Assembly (NCBI RefSeq): GCF_018860245.1
Contig: NZ_JAHKPD010000018.1
Coordinates: forward strand, 186,001-250,000
Source of the DNA: Pseudotamlana agarivorans
Lineage (GTDB): Bacteria > Bacteroidota > Bacteroidia > Flavobacteriales > Flavobacteriaceae
Reading direction: 5' to 3'
DNA length: 64,000 nt
A program made the translations under genes and the position numbers. The first letter of the stretch is position 1; each line of letters opens with the position of its first letter. A model generated the notes under the pieces. That model made no database searches, was not told the origin of the DNA, and was given only the letters and a program-made list of their open reading frames with translations. Shown here in pieces: positions 24,076 through 32,314 of the stretch.

Positions 24076-25450
24076 ATGAGTAAAGAAACAACACATAGTA
24101 ATAACAAATCGGCATCACAAGCTAGTCATGGCGAGGAAAAAGGTCGAAACAAACTCAAGCCATCTCAATCTTTAGTTCCTGAATTGCGGTTTCCGGAGTT
24201 TGAGGGGGAGTGGGGGAAAAATATTTTAAAAACACGAATTGATTCGATTGATTCTGGTTGGAGTCCACAATGTGAAGAATATCCTGCATTTAATGAGGAA
24301 TGGGGAGTTCTCAAGACAACAGCGGTAGTATGAAGGGTTTAATCAAAATGCAAATAAGAAATTGCCTGACACATTAGAGCCTAGGCCTAATTTACAAGTA
24401 GTTAAAGAAGATATTTTGATTACAAGAGCAGGTCCCACTAGTAGAGTTGGGGTAACTGTTTATGTTAATGAAGTACGTTCAAATTTAATGCTTTCTGATA
24501 AGTTAATTAGACTTAAAGCTAATGATAGTACATCAAGTCTATTTCTTTCCATTTCATTAGGAAATAGAGATGCACAAAAACAATTAGTTAGTAAATCGAG
24601 TGGCCTTGCTGAATCACAGACAAATATTTCGCAAAAAATATTGCTTAACACTAAATTACTTTTACCCCAATTCCCCGAACAACAAAAAATAGCCTCTTTT
24701 TTATCTGCGGTAGATGAAAAAATACAGCAGCTCAGCAAAAAGAAAGCGTTGTTAGAACAATACAAAAAAGGTGTGATGCAACAGCTGTTTTCAGGGAAAC
24801 TGCGCTTTAAAGATGATGGTGGAAATGCTTACCCGGATTGGGAGGAGAAACGGTTTGGTGATTTGTATTCATTTCATTCAACAAATTCATTCTCAAGAGA
24901 TAAATTGAATTATGATACTGGTTTAGTGTACAATATTCATTACGGAGATATTCACACTAAATTTAAAACAGCTTTTAAGATGAATGAAGAGTATGTTCCT
25001 TTTATAAATAATAATGTTAATCTTTTGAAAATTAAGGAAGATTCTTATTGCAGAAAAGGGGATTTAGTTATGGCGGATGCATCTGAAGATTATAAAGATA
25101 TAGGTAAGACAATCGAGTTAATTGATTTGGAAGATAAAAATGTCTTAGCTGGACTTCACACATTTCTTGCTCGTCCTTTAACATCGAAAATATCGATTGG
25201 TTTTATGGGGTATTTATTAAAGTCTTGGAACTTGAGAAAGCAAATTATGGTTATAGCTCAAGGAATTAAAGTTTTAAGTTTATCAACAACAAGAGTAGGG
25301 AAATTAAAATTGAAATTACCTGTTATAGAAGAACAACAAAAAACAGCAAGCTATTTATCAAGTATCGATACCAAAATAGAACAAATAAACGATCAAATAA
25401 ACCAAACGCAAAGCTTTAAAAAAGGGTTGTTGCAGCGCATGTTTGTGTAA
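24076..25450 (+). pseudogene. hsdS: Type I restriction-modification specificity subunit, frameshifted
   Basis: HsdS carries two target-recognition domains that set the DNA sequence read by the methylase and the endonuclease. The first frame runs from ATG 24076 through LVPELRFPEFEGEWGKN and WGVLKTTAVV, then meets TGA at 24331. The other frame resumes with EGFNQNANKKLPDTLEPRPN and continues to 25450, with both conserved helical spacers (LLLPQFPEQQKIASFLSAVD and KLPVIEEQQKTASYLSSIDT). The break at 24331-24334 reads GTA-T-GAA where GTA-TGG-GAA is expected, a loss of two G. TRD1 is therefore interrupted. A reinitiated TRD2-only protein is possible. Confidence 0.88.
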
Positions 25451-25451
25451 C

Positions 25452-25655
25452 GTCATTGCGAGCTAAACGCGTCATTGCGAGGGAGGCTAGACGTCATTGC
25501 GAGGACGAAGGACGAAGCAATCTCATGAATGGAACACGAATTAAGCAGATTGCTTCACTACGTTCGCAATGACGGAACACGAATTAAACAGATTGCTTCG
25601 TTCCTCGCAATGACGTTACGAAAACAAGAGATTGCTTCACTGCGTTCGCAATGAC
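25452..25655 (+). repeat. Cluster of GTCATTGCGAG-family palindromic repeats, left of the GIY-YIG gene
   Basis: Forward copies start at 25452, 25471 and 25493. Reverse copies end in CGCAATGAC at 25573, 25614 and 25655. The full unit combines GTCATTGCGAG and GAAGCAATCTC, or their complements. The cluster starts right at the hsdS stop codon. The last reverse copy contains the first ATG (25651) of the GIY-YIG gene. Confidence 0.88.
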
Positions 25656-25953
25656 AACTATGAAACCAGGATTTATATACATCATAACCAATAAAAACAA
25701 TACCACGCTTTATGTGGGGGTAACCTCCAATTTAGCACAGCGTATAGAAGAACATAAAAACAAAAAATATAAAAAATCATTTAGCGCACGGTATAATTTA
25801 AACAAGTTGGTGTATTTTGAGGCGTTTCAAATGATAGGCGATGCTATAGCAAGAGAAAAACAATTAAAAGCCGGGAGTAGAGCAAAAAAGGTAGCCTTAA
25901 TAGAACAAGAAAACCCAGAGTGGGAGGATTTGTATAACGTCCTTGCGAGCTAA
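25651..25953 (+). CDS. GIY-YIG nuclease-domain protein (UvrC/URI-like)
   Basis: A 100-residue single-domain GIY-YIG protein. The GIY part is FIYIITNKNN, the YIG part YVGVTSN, the catalytic Arg lies in LAQRIEEHKN, and the metal-binding Glu in AIAREKQLKAG. Function of these small proteins is not established; the fold cleaves DNA in homing endonucleases and UvrC. The first ATG (25651) lies within a palindromic repeat, and ATG 25660 is the alternative start. The stop codon lies within the next repeat copy (GTCCTTGCGAGCTAA). The gene is thus bounded exactly by repeats and looks inserted between hsdS and fic. Confidence 0.9.
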   Translation: MTTMKPGFIYIITNKNNTTLYVGVTSNLAQRIEEHKNKKYKKSFSARYNLNKLVYFEAFQMIGDAIAREKQLKAGSRAKKVALIEQENPEWEDLYNVLAS

Positions 25954-26038
25954 ACGCGTCATTGCGAGGACGAAGGACGAAGCAATCTCATGAATGGAAC
26001 ACGGATTAAACAGATTGCTTCACTACGTTCGCAATGAC
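25939..26038 (+). repeat. GTCATTGCGAG-family repeats, right of the GIY-YIG gene
   Basis: Forward copies start at 25939 (GTCCTTGCGAGC, overlapping the end of the GIY-YIG ORF) and 25958. A reverse copy spans 26011-26038. The stretch 25938-25968 repeats 25451-25481 with one mismatch, giving a direct repeat of about 31 bp on both sides of the gene. Confidence 0.88.
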
Positions 26039-26090
26039 GGGAATACTGGCTTGAGTTTGAAGATGGTTGTAAGGCGTTCCTTGACGGAAT

Positions 26091-26229
26091 ACCTATAATT
26101 CATAAAAATATTAAATTAAGACCTATTTTTCATAATAAATACCTGTTTTTCATATATATTTGAATACCTTAAATTCATAAAAAATGAAGTTAAATACCCA
26201 ATATTCAATTAGAATACCTGCTTTTCACG
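26091..26229 (+). promoter_or_regulatory. Six-copy direct-repeat operator over the fic promoter
   Basis: The motif ACCTnnnnTTCATA starts at 26091, 26121, 26141 and 26166. Weaker copies at 26196 (ACCCnnnnTTCAAT) and 26216 (ACCTnnnnTTCACG) lie inside the first codons. Starts are 30, 20, 25, 30 and 20 bp apart. A TATATTTG -7 element (26155-26162) sits between copies 3 and 4. The array looks like a cooperative repressor site. Confidence 0.6.
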
Positions 26230-27725
26230 GAAGAAAGCTTCCAGAAGAAGGTTTGGTTGTAGGATATGCTGCGATTATTGAAAATTTGGATTTACACGCG
26301 CCAATTCCACAGGTTATTGCGCTAATAAGTGATAAAAATAAAAAGTATGAAGTAGAGGGGTGGAAAGTTTTTACGCCAAAACACAAACCAGAAGAAACAC
26401 TTTACAAACAATTGGTGTTTGCCTTAAAATATGAAGGCATTAATCTATTGGTTTATAAAAAATTATTTGAAAAGCTAAAAACAGCAGAGGTGCTTCAGCT
26501 TCTAAATATAGAACCAACTGGGATGTACAGTAGGAAAATTTGGTTTCTGTATGAATGGTTAACAAATGAAAAATTAGAGATTCCTGATTTAACGATAAAG
26601 AAAGCTGTGCCTTTAATTGATGAAAAAATGCAATATGCCATTAATGGTAAAAGTTCTCCTAGACATCGTATTATTAACAACCTTCCTGGAACCAGAGATT
26701 ATTGTCCATTAATATTTAAAACCAAAAAATTAGAGAATCATATTAATGCTAATATATCCGATAAAAAAAATACATTCTTAAACAGTATTCATAAAGAGGT
26801 CTTACAACGTGCATCTTCTTTTTTATTGTTAAAAGATTCTAAAGCATCTTTTACCATAGAGGGGGAAAATCCTGGAAATAATAGAGCGATGCGTTGGGGA
26901 AAGGCTATTGGTCAAGCCGGTCAAAAACCATTAAGCGTAGAAGAGTTAATTCGCTTGCAGCAAATAGTCATAGAAAACAGTAGGTTTATAGAGATGGGCT
27001 TGCGAAAAGAAGGTGGATTTGTTGGTGAACATGACCGCACTACAGGCGAACCAATTCCGGACCATATTTCGGCCAAAGCAGGAGATCTTGAACAGCTATT
27101 AAAAGGATTAATGGCTACCAATGAGGTGTTGCAAGATCAAAGCTACGATGCCGTACTAGCTGCAGCTAACATAGCGTTTGGCTTTGTTTTTATTCACCCT
27201 TTTGTTGATGGAAATGGCCGTTTACATCGTTATATTATTCATCATGTTTTGGCAAAAAAAGCCTTTACACAACAAGGTGTCATTTTCCCCGTATCGTCAT
27301 CAATACTAGACCATATTGATGATTATAAAACCGTTTTAGAAACATATTCACATCCGTTGTTAGATCATATTGAATGGAAAGAAACCGAAGATCATAATGT
27401 AGAGGTTACAAATGATACTATTGATCTTTATCGTTATTTTGATGCCACAAAACAAGCAGAGTTTTTATATGACTGTGTGGAAGATACTTTAGAACGTGTT
27501 ATTCCGGAAGAAGTAACCTACTTGCAAAACTATGATAATTTTAAAAAATATATAGATAATCATTTTGAAATGCCTGATAAAATGGTTGCCATACTTGTTC
27601 GGTTTTTAGAGCAAAATAATGGGATTTTATCAAAAAGGGCATTAGCAAAAGAATTTTCGGCTTTAAAAGAAAAAGAAATTAAGGACATAGAAACGAATTA
27701 TAAAACCATTTTTTTAGAAGTATAG
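26184..27725 (+). CDS. Fic-domain protein of the type I R-M locus
   Basis: A 513-residue protein. The catalytic Fic motif HPFVDGNGRLHR starts at residue 338 and is complete, so AMP transfer to a target hydroxyl is expected. An inhibitory-helix motif SFTIEG (residue 222, pattern S-x-x-x-E-G) precedes it, so the enzyme is probably self-inhibited (class II layout). The N-terminal ~140 residues (RIPAFHGRKLPEEGLVVGYA) form a separate domain, and a C-terminal region may be a winged helix (NNGILSKRALAKEFSALKEK). Its stop codon directly precedes the hsdR ATG. Fic proteins are often encoded in type I loci; their role there is unknown. Confidence 0.93.
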   Translation: MKLNTQYSIRIPAFHGRKLPEEGLVVGYAAIIENLDLHAPIPQVIALISDKNKKYEVEGWKVFTPKHKPEETLYKQLVFALKYEGINLLVYKKLFEKLKTAEVLQLLNIEPTGMYSRKIWFLYEWLTNEKLEIPDLTIKKAVPLIDEKMQYAINGKSSPRHRIINNLPGTRDYCPLIFKTKKLENHINANISDKKNTFLNSIHKEVLQRASSFLLLKDSKASFTIEGENPGNNRAMRWGKAIGQAGQKPLSVEELIRLQQIVIENSRFIEMGLRKEGGFVGEHDRTTGEPIPDHISAKAGDLEQLLKGLMATNEVLQDQSYDAVLAAANIAFGFVFIHPFVDGNGRLHRYIIHHVLAKKAFTQQGVIFPVSSSILDHIDDYKTVLETYSHPLLDHIEWKETEDHNVEVTNDTIDLYRYFDATKQAEFLYDCVEDTLERVIPEEVTYLQNYDNFKKYIDNHFEMPDKMVAILVRFLEQNNGILSKRALAKEFSALKEKEIKDIETNYKTIFLEV

Positions 27726-30626
27726 ATGAGCTACCAACCTGAATCCCTATTAGAAAATAAGCTAATCCAGCAATTAATTGGTTTGGGCTATCAGGCTGTT
27801 GCCATACCCGATGGCGACGCTTTAGTTTCTAATTTAAAGTCTCAATTAGAAGCCTTTAATAACACCAGGTTCACCGAAAAAGAATTTGATGGCATATTGA
27901 ACCATCTCGCTAAAGGCAATGTGTTTGATAAAGCCAAAACTCTACGCGACCGTTTTAGTTTTACCAACCAAAACGATGAGGCGGTTTATGTGCGTTTCTT
28001 CGATTCTGAAAATTGGCTCAACAACCATTTTCAAGTCACCAACCAAGTGACCCAAGAAGGCACTTATAAAAATCGCTACGATGTGACCTTACTGGTAAAC
28101 GGTTTGCCTTTGGTGCAAATAGAACTAAAGCGCCGCGGTTTAGAGATGAAAGAAGCTTTTAATCAAATAAACCGCTACCAAAAGCATTCCTTTTGGAGCC
28201 ATAACGGCTTGTTTCAATATGTACAACTCTTTATTATTAGTAATGGCGGAAACACCAAGTATCTAGCTAATAATGAATTGCAATCGGTAAAACAAACCTT
28301 TTTTTGGTCCGATGCCAACAATACAAACATTACCGAGTTAGACGAGTTTGCGGCCGATTTTTTAAACCCAGATCATTTGGGTAAAATGATAGCCCATTAC
28401 ATTGTTATTAACGAAACCTATAAGATTTTAATGGCGCTTAGGCCGTATCAATATTACGCCACCGAAGCGCTTATTAATCGCGTTAAAACAAGCAATGATA
28501 ATGCTTATATCTGGCACACCACAGGTTCAGGGAAAACCCTAACCTCGTTTAAAACCAGCCAAATCTTAATGGATTTGCCTGAGGTGTACAAAGTGGTGTT
28601 TGTGGTAGATCGTAAAGATTTAGATTACCAAACCATGACGGAGTTTAATGCCTTTAAATCGGGTAGTGTAGATACCACCGACAGTACAACCAGTTTAGTA
28701 CAGCAGTTTCTAGGTACCTTTAAAGATAAAAAAGGGCATGCTAAAGATTCCGATTTAATAATTACCACCATACAAAAGTTAAACAATGCCATTTCAGGGC
28801 CTTACCTGGCGCAGTTAGAACACTTAAAAAATGAACGCTTTGTGTTTATTTTCGATGAGTGTCACCGCAGTCAGTTTGGGAAAACACACGGCAGGATTAC
28901 AGAATTCTTTTCTAAAAGTCAGCTCTTCGGCTTCACCGGAACACCTATTTTTGCCGATAACGCCTCTAAAAACGATTTAGGAAAACGTACAACCAAAGAT
29001 TTGTTTGGCGACTGTTTGCATAAATACGTGATTACCGATGCCATTCGCGACGAAAACGTACTGCGTTTCGGCATTGAGTATTACAGCGTGTTTAAACATA
29101 AAAACCAACCGCAGTTCGACCTGATGGTGGAAGACATCAACAAAAAAGAAGTATTTGAAGATGAAAAATATATAGAATCTGTTGCCGATTATATTATTGC
29201 TAATCATGACCGGAAAACATTCTCTAAAGATTATTCGGCCATATTTGCAGTAAGCAGTATTGATGCCGCGATAGCTTATTATGATGTTTTTCAGAAAAAG
29301 AAAGCCGCAGGAGCACACGATTTACGCATTGCTACCATATTTACTTATGGCGCCAATGAAGACGACCCCGATGCGCAAGATTACATGCCAGATTATGAAA
29401 TGCTTCATGCTGCCGAACCGCAAACCGATTATTTAGCCAGCCACACCAGAGATAAACTAGAAGCATGTATAGCAGATTATAACCAAATGTATGGCACCAG
29501 TTATACTACTAAAGATGCAAAGTTATTTGAAGGGTATTTTAAAGATATTAGCAAGCGTTTAAAGGAACGTGAGAAAATTACTTTTAACGACGAGAAAGAC
29601 CGTTTAGACATTGTGATTGTGGTGAATATGATGCTTACCGGTTTTGATGCCAAAAAGGTGAATACCTTGTATGTAGATAAGAATTTAAAACAACACGGTT
29701 TAATACAAGCCTTTTCGCGTACCAATAGAACTCTGGGCGACCAGAAATCGCAGGGGAATATTTTGTGCTTCAGAAACCTGAAAAAAGCTACCGACGATGC
29801 CATTACGTTGTTTTCTAACAAAGATGCCATTGAAGTGGTTATCATGCCAGAGTATGAAGATATCGCTGAGAAATTTGATGAAGCTTTCGATAATTTAAAG
29901 GAAATTACACCAACCTACCAAAGTGTAAACGATTTAGAAAGTGAAACCGAAGAAGCTGCTTTTGTTCAAGCCTTTAGACGCCTGATGCGTAGTTTAAACG
30001 TGTTACAATCTTACACCGATTTCGATTGGAAAAACATGCCTTTAGACGCACAAGAATTTGAAGATTATAAAGGCAAGTATCTCGATCTCTATGATAAAGT
30101 AAAAGTTGGTGGTGCAAAAGAAAAAGTATCCATTCTTAACGACATTGATTTTGAGCTGGAGTTAATTCATCAAGACAAGATTAATGTAGCCTATATCATT
30201 CAACTACTTGCTAACCTTAAAGATGATAAAACAACAGGGGCTGCCGCGAAGAAAAAAGCCATTTTAGATTTATTAGGCGGCGATATGAAGCTGCGAAGCA
30301 AACGCGAGCTTATTGAAAAATTCATAGAAGAAAACCTCCCACATATCTCAGATTCCGATACTATCGGCGAAGCTTTCCACGACTATTGGCAAGAGCAAAA
30401 AGTATTGGCTCTCGGTAAGATTTGTGAAGATGAAAATCTTGATCAAGCCCAATTCAAGGCCTTGATAGATACCTATATTTACAGTGGTAAACAACCTATA
30501 CGAGACGATGTGTTTAAATGTTTAGACAGCCGCCCAAGTATTTTAAAAGCCCGAAGTATTGGTGAACGCATTTTAGAAAAGATGAAACACTATGTAGATG
30601 TGTTTATTCAAGGCATGCAGGCTTAG
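27726..30626 (+). CDS. hsdR: Type I restriction endonuclease subunit R
   Basis: A 966-residue motor-nuclease subunit that translocates DNA and cleaves it at a distance from the recognition site. The N-terminal PD-(D/E)xK nuclease has VQIELKRRG (about residues 131-139). Helicase motif I is TTGSGKTLTS (about residue 265) and motif II is DECHRSQFG (about residue 377). SAT-like motif III appears as GFTGTP, and motif VI as QAFSRTNRT. All look intact. Because hsdS is broken, the complex would lack a normal specificity subunit. Confidence 0.97.
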   Translation: MSYQPESLLENKLIQQLIGLGYQAVAIPDGDALVSNLKSQLEAFNNTRFTEKEFDGILNHLAKGNVFDKAKTLRDRFSFTNQNDEAVYVRFFDSENWLNNHFQVTNQVTQEGTYKNRYDVTLLVNGLPLVQIELKRRGLEMKEAFNQINRYQKHSFWSHNGLFQYVQLFIISNGGNTKYLANNELQSVKQTFFWSDANNTNITELDEFAADFLNPDHLGKMIAHYIVINETYKILMALRPYQYYATEALINRVKTSNDNAYIWHTTGSGKTLTSFKTSQILMDLPEVYKVVFVVDRKDLDYQTMTEFNAFKSGSVDTTDSTTSLVQQFLGTFKDKKGHAKDSDLIITTIQKLNNAISGPYLAQLEHLKNERFVFIFDECHRSQFGKTHGRITEFFSKSQLFGFTGTPIFADNASKNDLGKRTTKDLFGDCLHKYVITDAIRDENVLRFGIEYYSVFKHKNQPQFDLMVEDINKKEVFEDEKYIESVADYIIANHDRKTFSKDYSAIFAVSSIDAAIAYYDVFQKKKAAGAHDLRIATIFTYGANEDDPDAQDYMPDYEMLHAAEPQTDYLASHTRDKLEACIADYNQMYGTSYTTKDAKLFEGYFKDISKRLKEREKITFNDEKDRLDIVIVVNMMLTGFDAKKVNTLYVDKNLKQHGLIQAFSRTNRTLGDQKSQGNILCFRNLKKATDDAITLFSNKDAIEVVIMPEYEDIAEKFDEAFDNLKEITPTYQSVNDLESETEEAAFVQAFRRLMRSLNVLQSYTDFDWKNMPLDAQEFEDYKGKYLDLYDKVKVGGAKEKVSILNDIDFELELIHQDKINVAYIIQLLANLKDDKTTGAAAKKKAILDLLGGDMKLRSKRELIEKFIEENLPHISDSDTIGEAFHDYWQEQKVLALGKICEDENLDQAQFKALIDTYIYSGKQPIRDDVFKCLDSRPSILKARSIGERILEKMKHYVDVFIQGMQA

Positions 30627-30698
30627 TTATTGAGAAGCGTTTGTGGTGAACACCAAAAGTAAGTCAACAAAATATCTTAAAAATTCCCATTTATATAA

Positions 30699-30733
30699 CA
30701 CACAAAGCCAACCCATAAGGTTAGTTTTGTGTT
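30699..30733 (+). terminator. Probable terminator after hsdR
   Basis: ACACAAA..CAACC and GGTT..TTTGTGT form an imperfect stem about 75 bp after the hsdR stop codon. The T-run is short, so this is moderate evidence. Confidence 0.5.
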
Positions 30734-30756
30734 GCTTGATATATGTTATTAAAATA

Positions 30757-30858
30757 TTAGTTTGAGGTGATGGTTATTTTTAAAACGGTGCTCACGTTAG
30801 GGTAATCGTAACCGTCGTTTACATTAGATAACAACTGAACAGGTTCAGTTTCATCAAC
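30757..30858 (-). pseudogene. C-terminal fragment of an unidentified protein
   Basis: On the minus strand 33 codons read DETEPVQLLSNVNDGYDYPN followed by VSTVLKITITSN and a TAA stop. The composition is protein-like, and the frame is cut at its 5' end exactly where a dispersed repeat (TCCGCGCTATC) begins. I do not recognise the family. It is most likely the tail of a gene destroyed when the repeat or island arrived. Confidence 0.45.
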
Positions 30859-31200
30859 CCGATAGCGCGGACAATAATAAAAAAAGCGTTGATAGCGCGG
30901 ATTTGTAGTCCGTGCCTGCAAGAGTAAGCAATAAAGCTTTTTTTATTTAACTTCTATAACCATCAAGTAGTTTACCAGAAATGAAAGTGTTTTTCAGTTG
31001 ATTTAAAAGTTCTATATTCACTTTTAAGCTGTGAAGCGCATTTGAGGTAAATGAGTGTTGTAGAGTGTTTATTTAAGCACGGACTACAAGTTCGCGTTAC
31101 CGGAGTTGTATGCTTTAATTCATTCAGAAAGCCCATATTATACTTACTGTAAATCATTTTTTAAAGAGCATGCTACTAATAGCCTAATTTAATTTCTAGA
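30859..31200. repeat. Gene-free stretch with inverted dispersed repeats
   Basis: GATAGCGCGGATTTGTAGTC-type sequence (two partial copies at about 30861-30915) and its inverse AAGCACGGACTACAAGTTCG (31076-31095) frame a 160-bp segment. GCAAGAGTAAGC at about 30918 is shared with the repeat field at 14-15 kb. No ORF is credible. Confidence 0.6.
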
Positions 31201-31216
31201 ATTAAATTTTGGCAAG

Positions 31217-31364
31217 GACATCTCATGTCGCAGTATAACCCATTGTTCCGATGTAAATTTGTAAAGCAATAATAGAAAAATACAGTGTTTCACAACATTA
31301 GTATGTCCAAATAGTTCATTATATAGAAACCTGTGATTTAGTTTTTAGATTACAGCTTTTTTTT
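31217..31364 (+). promoter_or_regulatory. Promoter module P1 with short non-coding transcript
   Basis: The palindrome GACAT-CTC-ATGTC plus GCA (31217-31232) is followed after exactly 21 nt by TAAATTTG (31254-31261). No ORF follows. A hairpin CTGTGAT..ATTACAG with nine T (31331-31364) would end a transcript of about 95 nt. The AAATAG-TTCATTATATA stretch before it recurs at about 34417. Confidence 0.55.
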
Positions 31365-31497
31365 CTGCTTTAAAACTCTAAAAATTGCAGGGGTTTAGTG
31401 GAGAGTAAATAGGCTGAATTTTTAAAAGTTGTTTCAAACATAATGGAGTTATTTACAAGGGGCATTTAGTTTAACATTATTAGTAAATATAAAAAAT

Positions 31498-31919
31498 ATG
31501 AATATTACGTTTAAAGAGCAAATCAATGCAGAGGCTGAAATTATTTTTAATGCGGCAGGAACCGAAAAAGGAATTCAATCTTGGTGGTGTCAGAATAGTG
31601 AAGTAGCCGAAAAAGTAGGTGGTCATATCGTTCTGAATTTTTAAAAGAAGGAAACCCTGTAGTCATGAAATTTAGACTAGACCAGAGCACCCCAAATAAA
31701 AAAGTGGTTTGGACTTGCACTAATAATGCAAACCCAGCATGGATTAATACAACAATTACTTTTGAAACTGATGAAAAGGGCTCTTTTAGTTTTATTCACG
31801 ATAATTTTGATGAAAAATGGAAAGGGCAACCACCATTTGATATGACAGCAGATGGTTGGAAACATTTTATAGCTAGTTTTAAAAGCTATTGTGAAACAGG
31901 AACAGGACAGCCTTGGTAA
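31498..31919 (+). pseudogene. SRPBCC/AHSA1-like protein, frameshifted
   Basis: The first frame from ATG 31498 reads NITFKEQINAEAEIIFNAAG and TEKGIQSWWC and ends at TAA 31642. The second frame continues RSEFLKEGNPVVMKFRLDQS to 31919, ending FKSYCETGTGQPW. Together they form a START-like (SRPBCC, AHSA1-type) ligand-binding domain of about 140 residues. A single base is missing near 31627-31629 (CATAT-CGT). The C-terminal part alone could not fold as the domain. Confidence 0.78.
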
Positions 31920-31992
31920 GAAGTTGTTTGTGTTTTTCACCAATAGCACCCAATAAAAAAATAAAATACTATCAAGTAAATTATTAAATAGT

Positions 31993-32034
31993 AAAACCCT
32001 GTGAAAATTATTTTTCACAGGGTTTTCGGTTTTT
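31993..32034 (+). terminator. Intrinsic terminator (CCCTGTGAAA type)
   Basis: AAAACCCTGTGAAA and TTTCACAGGGTTTT form a 14-bp stem followed by CGGTTTTT. A near copy lies at 34437-34480. Confidence 0.85.
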
Positions 32035-32099
32035 GTGGGTGTTCTTAAAATTCATACTTCCTTGTTCTCTACCGGCTAACAAAGCATATAAAAGTTGCC

Positions 32100-32144
32100 G
32101 ACACCGTATGTCGCAATTCAACCTCTAAATCAGGTGTACATTTG
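32100..32144 (+). promoter_or_regulatory. Promoter module P2
   Basis: GACACCGTATGTCGCA (32100-32115), 21 nt, then TACATTTG (32137-32144). This is the same layout as P1, P3 and P4. The predicted start is about 32151, leading into the small-RNA candidate and, 170 bp on, the first secreted paralogue. Confidence 0.65.
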
Positions 32145-32150
32145 TAATGT

Positions 32151-32258
32151 AATTATAACAGATTACATTTTTCATAAAGTTAGTTTAGTTTGGTTTTTAA
32201 GATTAATAGAGCTGCTGTAGGTGTGGTTACCTACAGCGGTTTAATCTTTTAAGAAAAC
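32151..32258 (+). ncRNA. Putative small RNA or leader, copy 1
   Basis: From the P2 start a run of about 105 nt has no ORF and ends in GATTAA..CTGCTGTAGGT-GTGGTT-ACCTACAGCGG..TTAATC plus TTTT, a strong terminator-like hairpin. A near-identical copy lies at 34283-34385. The stem keeps pairing although bases differ: T-G at its second pair here, T-A there, and the reverse further in. It could be a stand-alone small RNA or an attenuating leader of the gene at 32315. Confidence 0.5.
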
Positions 32259-32314
32259 GTCTTTTTTATCATATGAAAAACTGTAATTAATCTAAATAAG
32301 TAAATTATTATATT

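Noticed and set aside
28977-29845. Two minus-strand ORFs of about 113 codons inside hsdR
   Set aside because: Cys/Phe-rich antisense frames of a conserved helicase, without promoter or homology signals.
31677-32018. Minus-strand ORF of 113 codons opposite the SRPBCC remnant
   Set aside because: Plus-strand translation matches a known fold across the frameshift; the antisense frame is rich in Phe/Cys/Ile and has no features.
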